Below, in pieces: positions 33,230 through 40,256 of a stretch of DNA of 64,000 nt. The notes under the pieces were generated by a model. The model saw only the letters and a program-made list of their open reading frames with translations. It ran no database searches and had not been told where the DNA came from. Every line of letters starts with the position of its first letter. Positions within the stretch are counted from its first letter, which is position 1. Source of the stretch: a virus; IMG/VR virus record IMGVR_UViG_3300042509_001467, positions 16,668 to 80,667 of that record. One strand, written 5' to 3'. The position numbers and the translations under genes were made by a program.

Positions 33230-34648
33230 ATGGCTCACGAATTACTCAAGTCTACTCCTGGTCAGGTAAATGGTACAAGTGGTCAACGATTGTTCTCGAC
33301 CACGGGCAACCTTACGCTTAACGCTGGTAACGGTGCGTTAACGACGGCGGTAGTGCCTGATGGGTCAGGCGAGACTCTTGTTAGGCTTACTGGCACAACT
33401 GCCAACTCCACGGTCGGGATTGACTGTTCAATCGCGGCGCGTCAATACAAGCCTCCATTTGCGTTCCAGATTTATCTAGATGATGCTCGGGTTCTAGCTG
33501 GCGACACGGTAGCCGCGTCTTCTGACTACAACCAGTGTGATTGTCAGATCAGCTTTGATGACGCAGATGGTACGTATGATGCAAACTCGCACCGTCATAT
33601 CACAATGCTTACTCGCGGGTGGAACACGATCATCGTTGGCAGGAACTATGCGAACGTTGGGGTTCGCGCTGGAACTCTAGGGTCGCGTGAGGCTGGTACA
33701 AACGTATTGCACGAGGGCAACGGTACTGGCGGTGACGCTATGCCGTTTGTGGCTGGCACTGGGGCTGGCGTTGGCGTGACGGGGGCGGCTTACTCTGCAT
33801 CTCTTTATGACGGCGCAACCGCGCCTCGCAATATCAGAATGAGTTTTTCAACCGCTGGCAATAACAACGTTCAGCGCATCTTCTTCAAAGAGATGGTTGA
33901 CAACTTTGTATGCCAATCTTTGACCTGCAACATTTTTGACGACGGGTACGAATCCACGTACACGATTGCCTTCCCGTACATGAGGGCACTTGGGATCGTT
34001 GGCGTAGTTCCAGTTATCATCAACAAGGTCGGGACGGCTGGGTACATGACCCTAGCGCAACTCCAAGAACTATATGCCGCTGGGTGGGACATCATCCCTC
34101 ACGGTAACGTTCACCCTACGGCGGTTGAGCAAGCTGCGTACACGCAAGCTGAGGCTGACGCGGAGATTGCCCTTTGCCGCGACCAGCTTATTGCGTGGGG
34201 ATTCACTAGGGGTAACGCGCCCTATATCTATGTATCGCCGCAAGGCGGCTTTCAGCGCATGGACAATCCAGAGTTCCGAAACGCGCTCACCAATACTGGC
34301 ATGATCGCATCGTTCGGCACTTCAAACCGCAACACAGGATCATTCCTACTCTCGCCGCACTTTATTCCTCGCATGAACTTTAACACCGTTTCAAGTGTGA
34401 CGGGTTGGGCTATTGCTGACTTACTTAGTCATTATGAGAAGGCTTGTCGCAACGGGATGACTTGCCCGATCATGCTTCACGACATTGTAACGTCTGGGGC
34501 TACTACTGGGGTCAAGCTCCTTGACACCGAGTTTAAGCAACTCATTGATTTACAGTTTAGGCTACAAGAGGCTGGCATCACTAAGGTTGTACCAGTCACT
34601 AAGGCAGTCCCGCTACTCTTAGCAACAAGTCAAAGCATGGCGGCGTAA
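33230..34648 (+). CDS. Tail protein with CE4 polysaccharide deacetylase (NodB) domain
   Basis: 472 residues. The N-terminal 220 residues are a beta-rich binding/attachment part. The C-terminal half is a carbohydrate esterase family 4 domain: NIFDDGY with D237/D238, the metal site HGNVH (H291, H295), YVSPQGG as the arginine-motif region, and IMLHDIV as the last His motif. CE4 enzymes remove acetyl groups from polysaccharides or peptidoglycan in a metal-dependent way. On a virion this would modify the host surface polymer at adsorption. No signal peptide, consistent with a virion component. Confidence 0.85.
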   Translation: MAHELLKSTPGQVNGTSGQRLFSTTGNLTLNAGNGALTTAVVPDGSGETLVRLTGTTANSTVGIDCSIAARQYKPPFAFQIYLDDARVLAGDTVAASSDYNQCDCQISFDDADGTYDANSHRHITMLTRGWNTIIVGRNYANVGVRAGTLGSREAGTNVLHEGNGTGGDAMPFVAGTGAGVGVTGAAYSASLYDGATAPRNIRMSFSTAGNNNVQRIFFKEMVDNFVCQSLTCNIFDDGYESTYTIAFPYMRALGIVGVVPVIINKVGTAGYMTLAQLQELYAAGWDIIPHGNVHPTAVEQAAYTQAEADAEIALCRDQLIAWGFTRGNAPYIYVSPQGGFQRMDNPEFRNALTNTGMIASFGTSNRNTGSFLLSPHFIPRMNFNTVSSVTGWAIADLLSHYEKACRNGMTCPIMLHDIVTSGATTGVKLLDTEFKQLIDLQFRLQEAGITKVVPVTKAVPLLLATSQSMAA

Positions 34649-34652
34649 CACC

Positions 34653-35441
34653 ATGAAAGCCTTAGCCTTTGGATGTATCCACCACCCGGTAGCCGATCCA
34701 AAGGCTTTGCGGTTTCTACATGACCAGATTGAGGCGTTTCGACCTGACGTGCTGGTAAACCTAGGAGATTGGTACGACGGTGAGGGATGGTCGCGCTGGG
34801 ACAATGAGAATCCTTGGACGATCATTGACGAATACCGGGCGGCGCGTGACCATGCAAGGGTACTCAACTCATTCTCCTTCATCCAAAAGAAGGTCTGGCT
34901 TTATGGCAACCACGAGGCAAACATCTCGGAGCCTGGTAGGTTAAAGAAGTCTCAACGCTCCATCGTGGACTGGCAAGATTGGAGTCCCCCAGGCGGGGGG
35001 CTTAGGGATGAGGTCAAAGATTGGCACGTCATCAAGAAGTACGGTTCGAGTGTTCGTTGGAATCTCGGACCTATTTCTTTTGTGCATGGCGTCAAGGCAA
35101 ACGTTTATTCTGCCAGGGATGAGGCTCGGATGCACTGTGTACCCAACGGGTTAACCGTCTCTGCTCACTCGCATAGACCCGTTATGGTGACCCGTGACTC
35201 TTTGGCGGGTAACCAACCCGCCGACCTCTGGTTTGCCAACGTAGGCACTGGGATAGACGTTTCTAAGGCGCGGTACATTCAGCGTTCAAACTATCAGGGG
35301 TGGGGCATGGCGGTCTGCTTGATCGAGGTTCACTCTACGGACAAGTCGCTGCTGAAAGAAGGGCGGCGCGGGTACATGACCAAGATATGGGATGCAAAGA
35401 CGGAGATACTAGGTATCCAGCGCGATAGGCTAAGAGCATGA
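34653..35441 (+). CDS. Calcineurin-like metallophosphoesterase
   Basis: 262 residues with the family motifs in order: GCIHHP (residues 7-12, normally DxH), NLGDWYD (36-42), LYGNHE (83-88), SFVHGVK and SAHSHRPVM near the end. The first metal-binding Asp of the DxH motif is Cys here, which may reduce or change activity. Phage members of this family act on nucleic acids or nucleotides. Five bases after the deacetylase and ATGA overlap with the next gene. Why it lies in the tail operon is not clear. Confidence 0.85.
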   Translation: MKALAFGCIHHPVADPKALRFLHDQIEAFRPDVLVNLGDWYDGEGWSRWDNENPWTIIDEYRAARDHARVLNSFSFIQKKVWLYGNHEANISEPGRLKKSQRSIVDWQDWSPPGGGLRDEVKDWHVIKKYGSSVRWNLGPISFVHGVKANVYSARDEARMHCVPNGLTVSAHSHRPVMVTRDSLAGNQPADLWFANVGTGIDVSKARYIQRSNYQGWGMAVCLIEVHSTDKSLLKEGRRGYMTKIWDAKTEILGIQRDRLRA

Positions 35442-36163
35442 AGACAATCACCGTCCGCAAGGCAAACGAGATCATCGCTCGGTACGACGGCTTTCTAGGC
35501 TTAGAGATACCCGAGCTAATTGTGCCGACGCCTGATCCTGTAGGCTGGTCCGACAAGGAGATTCTAGTGCCGTGTGGCTTTACGGGTTCGCTCTTCTTCC
35601 AGTCTGAGGGCGTCAATGCTTCCATCGGATCATCCAAGCGAAAGAAGCATAAGAAGGACGAGGAAAAGAATGCATATCTCGACGGGCTGAACCTTGAAGC
35701 GGTCATGGAGCGCGGCATGGTCTTTGCTCAGAACGTCGCTCATTCATTCTTTGACATCACCGTTTGCGGGCGCGAGGAAATAGGTACGGGAATCAAGTTA
35801 GAGAATTGCCAGTCTTTGGTTCTGTGCGGGTCGCTGACGAACATCGGCATACAAGACCCATACAAGACAGGGCAGGGGTACGGGATCATCGTACAGGACT
35901 GCTTGGCGTGCATCATCCATGACGTAGAAATCCGTGGCGCGAGGTACGGCGTCTCCTTTACTGGCTCCGGTGAGGCAAATACGGCGGTGAATATCTTTGG
36001 TGAGGTGTTGGTTGCGCTCGTGGACTTCCATAGTGGCAAGCACCTACGCCCATTCGTTGCTGGTGTGGCTACGATCAAGGACGGCAACGAGACGTTCGGC
36101 GGTGGTTCGGTGGAAGGTCAGTTCTACGGCTACGAGGAATTGCGGCGGGTTGAGAAGGTTTGA
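35438..36163 (+). CDS. Beta-helix-like protein ending the virion operon (241 aa)
   Basis: From about residue 95 the sequence is a series of short strands with regularly placed Gly, Ile/Val and Asn (IKLENCQSLVLCGSLTNIGI, then IIVQDCLACIIHDVEIRGA), the signature of a right-handed parallel beta-helix as in tailspikes. The N-terminus is mixed alpha/beta with a Lys-rich linker (KRKKHKKDEEK). Could be a small tailspike or a fibre-modifying protein. No catalytic motif seen. Confidence 0.6.
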   Translation: MKTITVRKANEIIARYDGFLGLEIPELIVPTPDPVGWSDKEILVPCGFTGSLFFQSEGVNASIGSSKRKKHKKDEEKNAYLDGLNLEAVMERGMVFAQNVAHSFFDITVCGREEIGTGIKLENCQSLVLCGSLTNIGIQDPYKTGQGYGIIVQDCLACIIHDVEIRGARYGVSFTGSGEANTAVNIFGEVLVALVDFHSGKHLRPFVAGVATIKDGNETFGGGSVEGQFYGYEELRRVEKV

Positions 36164-36211
36164 GTTGTTCGGGATTTCCGAATAAGTGAATTCTCTTTAC
36201 ATATCGCGGAT

Positions 36212-36247
36212 GACGTGCATAGGAAATGGCGGTTTCTTATACACGTC
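36212..36247. terminator. Long hairpin between convergent operons
   Basis: GACGTGcATAGGAAA pairs with TTTCTTATaCACGTC (one mismatch, one G-U) around TGGCGG, a 14-bp stem. It sits in the 110-base gap between the rightward virion operon and the leftward gene at 36,274. No U-run on either side, so factor-dependent termination or transcript protection are possible. Confidence 0.5.
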
Positions 36248-36273
36248 GGCGGCTCAATCGCCTCAGTATATAG

Positions 36274-36510
36274 TTACCCAAAGTTGTCAGGGTGCCCCGC
36301 TACGCCAAAGTAACTATCATAGTCAGCATCTGTCATGTCCATCTCGTTAATAGCCTCGTTGAGTTCTGCAAGTTCATCTTTGTTTAGCTTAAAATCTGTG
36401 AAATTGTGTAACCAAGATGCGTAACTAGGATTCGCTATGCATATCTCCCCTACTTCATAACCTTTGTATTTGCCAAATGGCATAATCCTATCTTTTTTGA
36501 CTGCGTTCAT
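36274..36510 (-). CDS. DUF3820-like small protein (78 aa)
   Basis: Start at the ATG of 36510, where AGAGGT lies 6 bases upstream, rather than a longer in-frame start. IMPFGKYKGYEVGEI followed by NPSYASWL matches the short DUF3820/exonuclease-X C-terminal-like domain, found alone in many phages and fused to nucleases elsewhere. Acidic C-terminus. Last gene of the leftward arm of A if the genome is circular. Probably a nucleic-acid-binding accessory. Confidence 0.7.
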   Translation of the reverse strand: MNAVKKDRIMPFGKYKGYEVGEICIANPSYASWLHNFTDFKLNKDELAELNEAINEMDMTDADYDSYFGVAGHPDNFG

Positions 36511-36546
36511 TGTTCGACCTCTTTTCTGGGTTGTTCGACCTCTTTT
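36510..36546. repeat. 16-bp direct repeat covering the RBS of the DUF3820-like gene
   Basis: TTGTTCGACCTCTTTT occurs at 36510-36525 and 36531-36546, a 21-base period (two helical turns). On the minus strand each copy reads AAAAGAGGTCGAACAA and contains the AGAGGT ribosome site, so the leader of this gene is duplicated. Confidence 0.75.
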
Positions 36547-36586
36547 GGAGGTTTGTTTCTCGTCGGTCGTGGGGCAAAAGCCCATG

Positions 36587-37315
36587 TCAAATGTCCACCT
36601 GTGGGGGTGGGTTGGTTAAATCTGCTATGGCTTGGAGGATGGGGAATGCTTGGGTTGGCGAAACCGCGTTCCCTAAAGCCTCTAATCGTCGTCGTCGATA
36701 CTTGTCCAGCCCTCGGGGAATCCCATCATGCGTTCGTACATCCACGGCTCCAAGGTTTCTCCAAAGGTGTCTCTGAAATTCCGACAGCATTGGTGCTTCA
36801 TCATTGATTGGCAAAGCAAATTGCTCGTCCTGGTCGGAGTGTGCAACCACCCAGATACGCTTCCGTTTATGGGTAGCTCCGGTGCTTGCGCTTGATAATA
36901 CAATCGTTGTTGCGCGGTAGCCAATTCCTTCCAGGTCGGACAGAACCCGATCAAGTCCTCGATGTATGAGCTGATGCACGTTCTCAATAAGTACCCAATT
37001 TGGTCTGCATTCGGTAGCAATTCGGATGATTTCTCGGTAAAGCCCTGACCGCTCTCCATCAACACCTTTTCCTGTCCTGTTTGCTGTTGAAATGTCTTGA
37101 CAAGGTGACCCGCCTGAAAGCAGGGTGACTCGTCCCAAAAAAGGCTCTCCATTGAAAGTTGTAACATCGTCGTAAATGGGTACGCCTGGAAAGTTCTTTG
37201 CGAGAACCTTCTGGCAGTATTCGTCGCGCTCGACTAGAGCAATGGTAGAGTATCCAGCCCAATGGGCTGCAAGATCGATTCCGCCTATTCCTGAGAATAA
37301 TGAAAGGTGCGTCAA
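36587..37315 (-). CDS. DNA (cytosine-5) methyltransferase
   Basis: 242 residues with ordered C5-methyltransferase motifs: SLFSGIGGIDLA (motif I), SGGSPCQDIS with catalytic C72 (IV), IENV at 110-113 (VI), HKRKRIW at 149-155 (VIII) and LGNAVSP near the C-terminus (X). The target-recognition region is only about 60 residues. No restriction enzyme gene is nearby, so it is a solo methylase, likely protecting the phage from host restriction. ATGA overlap with the small frame upstream. Confidence 0.92.
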   Translation of the reverse strand: MTHLSLFSGIGGIDLAAHWAGYSTIALVERDEYCQKVLAKNFPGVPIYDDVTTFNGEPFLGRVTLLSGGSPCQDISTANRTGKGVDGERSGLYREIIRIATECRPNWVLIENVHQLIHRGLDRVLSDLEGIGYRATTIVLSSASTGATHKRKRIWVVAHSDQDEQFALPINDEAPMLSEFQRHLWRNLGAVDVRTHDGIPRGLDKYRRRRLEALGNAVSPTQAFPILQAIADLTNPPPQVDI

Positions 37316-37527
37316 ACGTCTACCTCCAAGCGGGTAAACCTGGTTGGGAATACTGTTGGGAATATCGCCGCTGAGTTCGTAGAATACACCGTTTTGGTGC
37401 AGATTTCTACCTGATTTTGTGGCGTGTTGAGGCTAAATCCTTTCGGACTTAAAATCCGTTGTTTTTCACGTCGCTTCCGAAGTGGAAGCGCATTAAATCC
37501 TCGTAAATCTGCGGTGCTGAATTGCAT
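37312..37527 (-). CDS. Doubtful small frame upstream of the methyltransferase (71 aa)
   Basis: Open frame whose stop overlaps the methyltransferase ATG. The nearest AGGAGG lies 14 bases from its ATG, and the sequence, unlike its neighbours, looks non-coding in composition. It may simply be the methyltransferase leader, which also contains a hairpin. Low confidence. Confidence 0.35.
   Translation of the reverse strand: MQFSTADLRGFNALPLRKRREKQRILSPKGFSLNTPQNQVEICTKTVYSTNSAAIFPTVFPTRFTRLEVDV
37472..37490. other. Perfect hairpin in methyltransferase leader region
   Basis: CGCTTCC and GGAAGCG pair perfectly (7 bp) around GAAGT. No U-run follows on either strand. It may control the downstream methyltransferase. 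Confidence 0.5.
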
Positions 37528-37530
37528 GAG

Positions 37531-37758
37531 TTAGGCTGATTCCTCCTTTGACTTGTCCTTCGATGCGTCGTAGTAGGCTACAAAGCAATCACTCTTTCGG
37601 TACTCGCGCTTGTACAGCACCATGCCGTCATCGTAAATGACAACCCCGGTCATCGGATTCTTTTTGGGGTCGTCCAGATGATCCATGTACCACTTCCCGA
37701 TGCGAGTAAGCGCAATGTACTGGGGGTAGCCATCCCGAACGTCAACGGTGATCTTCAC
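37531..37758 (-). CDS. Hypothetical protein (75 aa)
   Basis: Begins MKITVDVRDGYPQYIAL, strand-rich then a charged Lys/Glu/Ser tail. Overlaps the upstream gene by ATGA. No family recognised. Confidence 0.65.
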   Translation of the reverse strand: MKITVDVRDGYPQYIALTRIGKWYMDHLDDPKKNPMTGVVIYDDGMVLYKREYRKSDCFVAYYDASKDKSKEESA

Positions 37759-38204
37759 GCCTCTTCCCTCCCGGCTTCTGCCAACAAGTCAGCGATTGAC
37801 TGGGCGGCGCGTTTGGCTCGTTCGGGGGTGCGAAAGTCTAGCTCGACTCTTTGCCCGTCGTTCTGAATCAATAGCGATGAAGGTGCATCGTCAAATATCC
37901 TGAACGCTTCCCACGTTCTAATAAACGCAACGCTCCACTCGCACTTTGGGCAATACTCCCACTCCAACTCAGGGAAGAGTTCGGCGAATGTGAAGGTGGC
38001 TACGGTTCCAAAATTATTCTCAAATGGATCAGAGACATAAACATTTACACTGCCAGGAAAGATATGCAGATGCGAGTCTTCATCTAGGCTAATGCCGGGG
38101 TCTACGCCATGGCTCAAAGATTCCCTCCCAACCCCAGCCGCATCCAGCGCACGTTGCACTTTCAGCAGGAGGGTTGCTCGCTCTTGTGTTTCTAAATTAT
38201 TCAT
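37755..38204 (-). CDS. Hypothetical protein with CxxC (149 aa)
   Basis: ATG at 38204 chosen because GGAG lies 11 bases upstream; a TTG five codons earlier is possible. The middle has WEYCPKCEWSVAF, a lone CxxC pair with no second pair, and the end is a helix (RAKRAAQSIADLLAEAG). Function unknown. Confidence 0.65.
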   Translation of the reverse strand: MNNLETQERATLLLKVQRALDAAGVGRESLSHGVDPGISLDEDSHLHIFPGSVNVYVSDPFENNFGTVATFTFAELFPELEWEYCPKCEWSVAFIRTWEAFRIFDDAPSSLLIQNDGQRVELDFRTPERAKRAAQSIADLLAEAGREEA

Positions 38205-38209
38205 CTTCG

Positions 38210-38326
38210 TTATCTCCAAACCCCGTCAAGCCAAGGGTGGTCGGCGTAAATGGTCAGGAACGCGGCGACTAGTCCAATGTAAAGGAGTGCCAGCGCGAAT
38301 TTGCCGGGGCGTGTTAGGTAGGTCAT
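38210..38326 (-). CDS. Small single-TM peptide (38 aa)
   Basis: MTYLTRPGKFALALLYIGLV starts the peptide: basic N-terminus, one transmembrane helix, then a periplasmic tail ending in WLDGVWR. ATG at 38326 with AGAGGT 6 bases upstream; it overlaps the stop of 38,323-38,613. A longer in-frame start is disfavoured. Could be a holin-like or other membrane peptide. Confidence 0.65.
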   Translation of the reverse strand: MTYLTRPGKFALALLYIGLVAAFLTIYADHPWLDGVWR

Positions 38327-38613
38327 TCGGATACCTCTGCTGGCTTTTGGGTCTGGAGCGTCGCAAGGTGGAATTCTTGGCATATTGCATGGCAACTTTC
38401 GCGCAAAGATTCATCCCAGTTAGTCCCAGCGATCATCTGTGAAGGCTTATGACAATCCGGGTCTTGCACTCGCATGATGTCCTTCTCAACTAAGTCAAGT
38501 ACTTTCTTTGCGGATTCTTCGGTATCCTCCACAATCCGCGTTGGGTAGCTTTGACGCAAGAATCTAAGGGCTAGATTCCGGTCGCAAGTTGCAAATTGAA
38601 ATTCATTTTTCAT
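38323..38613 (-). CDS. Hypothetical protein, intact copy of the gene cut at the left edge (96 aa)
   Basis: Complete version of the gene truncated at position 1; DNA is identical over the shared part. Two Cys and several His are present but no clear metal motif. Flanked by ATGA overlaps. It bridges the junction between genomes A and B, so it belongs to whichever genome owns the identical block. Confidence 0.7.
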   Translation of the reverse strand: MKNEFQFATCDRNLALRFLRQSYPTRIVEDTEESAKKVLDLVEKDIMRVQDPDCHKPSQMIAGTNWDESLRESCHAICQEFHLATLQTQKPAEVSE

Positions 38614-38732
38614 CGTCTAAAAATTCCTCTGATCCGTTGCCAGATCGTTTGTCGTCGTAGCTCACCGTAGGCGTTGCCGCCGTAAATGTCCGGGCGGTCG
38701 CTCATTCGTGGTCCGTTGTACTTCTTGGCGGC
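38338..38732. repeat. Right copy of exact 395-bp direct repeat
   Basis: Identical to 1-395 in the same direction. The left border cannot be fixed because the first copy begins at the window edge. It marks the junction of the two genomes. Confidence 0.97.
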
Positions 38733-38801
38733 GGTGATGGCGTCCTCTAGCCCGGATTCTCTTTGGGCTTTTGCGCTTGCTTGCGATAATGTCTCCTTCA
38801 T
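38610..38801 (-). CDS. Small basic hypothetical protein (63 aa)
   Basis: Counterpart of 273-455 in A: different N-terminal 20 residues, then identical from AAKKYNGPRMSDRPD to the Arg-rich end. The exact-repeat boundary at 38,732 falls within it, making it a natural recombination joint. ATGA overlaps both sides. Confidence 0.7.
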   Translation of the reverse strand: MKETLSQASAKAQRESGLEDAITAAKKYNGPRMSDRPDIYGGNAYGELRRQTIWQRIRGIFRR

Positions 38802-39031
38802 GCTCTTAACCTCTCTGCTTGCTCTAATTCTTTCTGGTGCGCCTTTGCAAGTGCTTCAAGGACAATGTTTTGAGTGTTAATGTCCCATTCAACGTGGTCA
38901 AAAAGGCTTGGAGCGACGATTTGCTGAATCACAAACCCAATCACTGCATCGCTTGGCTCTCGGATTGAACACTCGTCTAACTTGCCCCAGATGGTTGCCT
39001 CTAGCTCTGTTGCGGTGTATGTGCCAATCAT
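38798..39031 (-). CDS. Hypothetical protein conserved in both genomes (77 aa)
   Basis: Homologue of 452-673: MIGTYTATELEA start, VAPSLFDHVEW centre, Ala/Glu-rich helix at the end. No motif. Overlaps 39,028 by four bases. Confidence 0.75.
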   Translation of the reverse strand: MIGTYTATELEATIWGKLDECSIREPSDAVIGFVIQQIVAPSLFDHVEWDINTQNIVLEALAKAHQKELEQAERLRA

Positions 39032-39309
39032 TTCGCCACCACCTCAAAGTCTCCGGTGATAAAAATACCGTCTATGATCGTCTTGTACAGAAATGTTTGC
39101 GCGTCGTCGGCGTTTGGCTTATGCCCGAACGTCTGCTCGTTGTAGATGCCGCGAATAATGATACTGTATTGCGTTTCTTCGCCGTACTCATCTAGCACTT
39201 CGGCTCTCACTTGGTAGCTCTTGATTTGGAAGATCATTTTGTATCCTTCTGGGAATCCGGTCAATTCATCCACGTCAATCTCAGGCGTCACTTGTTGAAT
39301 GTCTTGCAT
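39028..39309 (-). CDS. Hypothetical protein conserved in both genomes (93 aa)
   Basis: Homologue of 670-960 with the same FKIGKY/FQIKSY strand, Tyr-rich centre and GIF...EVVA end. Part of the conserved trio. Its start shares one base with the stop of the gene upstream. Confidence 0.75.
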   Translation of the reverse strand: MQDIQQVTPEIDVDELTGFPEGYKMIFQIKSYQVRAEVLDEYGEETQYSIIIRGIYNEQTFGHKPNADDAQTFLYKTIIDGIFITGDFEVVAK

Positions 39310-39569
39310 TACTTTAAGTCTCCCATATCAATGTAGGCTTGGATCATGGCGTCTACCGCGCCTTCGTATTCGATCACGTCTTCAATAGTGTCAGACCAAA
39401 CTTGACCCGTTGCAGCCGATTCGTCTTGGTAAAACTTGCCGTCAGATGTTCGCTGGACATAGCCACCCATAGCGCAAGCTCCAGCTAATGCCGTCGGAAA
39501 GCTATCCGTCTCGTGGAAGTTGATCGTATTCCCGTTGCTGCCTGGGATGATGATTTTGTATTGTTTCAT
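39309..39569 (-). CDS. Hypothetical protein, first gene of B leftward block (86 aa)
   Basis: ATG at 39569 preceded by GAGGAAACAA; an upstream in-frame start is less likely. Begins MKQYKIIIPGSNGNTINF, a small alpha/beta protein with a DGKFYQDE turn. Not present in A, where the HNH gene and ssb occupy this place. Confidence 0.65.
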   Translation of the reverse strand: MKQYKIIIPGSNGNTINFHETDSFPTALAGACAMGGYVQRTSDGKFYQDESAATGQVWSDTIEDVIEYEGAVDAMIQAYIDMGDLK

Positions 39570-39599
39570 TTGTTTCCTCGTCGCCGTGTTGCGGCTCAC

Positions 39600-39735
39600 G
39601 TTTTATTATAGCAACGTGTTTCCGAAAAATGTAGGCAAAACGCGAGAATTTTTGTAAAAAAACTTTTTTCAGGTTCAAAATCAAAAAAGTAGCCGATTTT
39701 TGTACGGAAACTTTGGAAACTGGTTATAATAGGTT
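39600..39735. promoter_or_regulatory. Bidirectional promoter/operator region
   Basis: A TATAAT lies on the minus strand at 39610-39605 for the leftward block and another on the plus strand at 39725-39730 for the regulator gene. Between them are GTTTCCG and CGGAAAC as inverted copies, a second direct GGAAAC, and A/T tracts. Neither promoter has a good -35, which suggests activation or an operator overlapping the site. Confidence 0.6.
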
Positions 39736-39738
39736 GTG

Positions 39739-40002
39739 ATGACAGACAAAACACTCCCGCCTCTCCCGGCAATGCACTTCAGCGGAGTTGATTCTATCGT
39801 GCAGATTGAGATATGGAAGCGCGAAGGATACACCGCCGATTACATTGCTGGAGCGTTTGGGTACACCAGACAAGGGCTAAATAAGAAGATTAAACGAACA
39901 AAAGCCGCCCTAGAACAGAGCGGCGGCACTACCACCACCGACGAGGAAGAAGGCGGCAAGCACCGACATTCTACCTCACCGACAGACGAGGAAACACAAT
40001 GA
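39739..40002 (+). CDS. Small HTH DNA-binding protein (87 aa), probably leaderless mRNA
   Basis: WKREGYTADYIAGAFGYTRQ followed by GLNKKIKRTK is a helix-turn-helix; the rest is a disordered Thr/Glu/Gly tail. The ATG (39739) is only 8 bases after the TATAAT box and has no RBS, so the transcript should begin at or just before the start codon. First gene of the rightward early operon and the likely controller of the divergent promoters. Confidence 0.7.
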   Translation: MTDKTLPPLPAMHFSGVDSIVQIEIWKREGYTADYIAGAFGYTRQGLNKKIKRTKAALEQSGGTTTTDEEEGGKHRHSTSPTDEETQ

Positions 40003-40256
40003 ACGTACCAAAGAAATATAAAGCGGCAATCGTCGCGCCTGGTTTCAGGAATGATGAAATCTATGAGGCGGCAAGCCAAAACTACATGAGGAAGATCAAT
40101 GCGATTGAGGAGAAGTATGCACTTCAAATACCTAGGGGGTCGCACATTGACGCGCACGTAAAGCACGACGACTGGTGCAGGGCTTTAAATGGCGGCGTAG
40201 GTTGCAACTGCAATCCTGACGTCTCTATCACAGTCAATGGAGTCACGTACAAATGA
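39999..40256 (+). CDS. Hypothetical protein (85 aa)
   Basis: Helical N-terminal half, then a Cys/His cluster (KHDDWCRALNGGVGCNCNPD) near the end that could bind a metal, and a C-terminal strand. ATGA overlaps before and after. No named family. Confidence 0.65.
   Translation: MNVPKKYKAAIVAPGFRNDEIYEAASQNYMRKINAIEEKYALQIPRGSHIDAHVKHDDWCRALNGGVGCNCNPDVSITVNGVTYK

Noticed and set aside
32838-33231. Leftward open frames under the beta-rich tail genes
   Set aside because: Shadows of the rightward genes; no ribosome sites, and they conflict with the clear operon.
37441-37465. tRNA-Leu-like anticodon arm (CGGACTTAAAATCCG, loop CTTAAAA)
   Set aside because: Only the anticodon stem-loop resembles a tRNA, with a T-T mismatch; no acceptor, D arm or T arm could be built around it. 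An att-site remnant is possible, but no integrase supports it.
1-38732. Tandem prophages with the 395-bp repeat as attachment site
   Set aside because: The repeat is inside coupled small genes rather than an intergenic or tRNA site, and neither genome shows an integrase, excisionase or repressor. Kept only as an alternative to be tested.
39661-39700. A-tract region as origin of B
   Set aside because: AT-rich but without iterons; it is better explained as promoter/operator DNA, and a convincing origin lies at 46,004.
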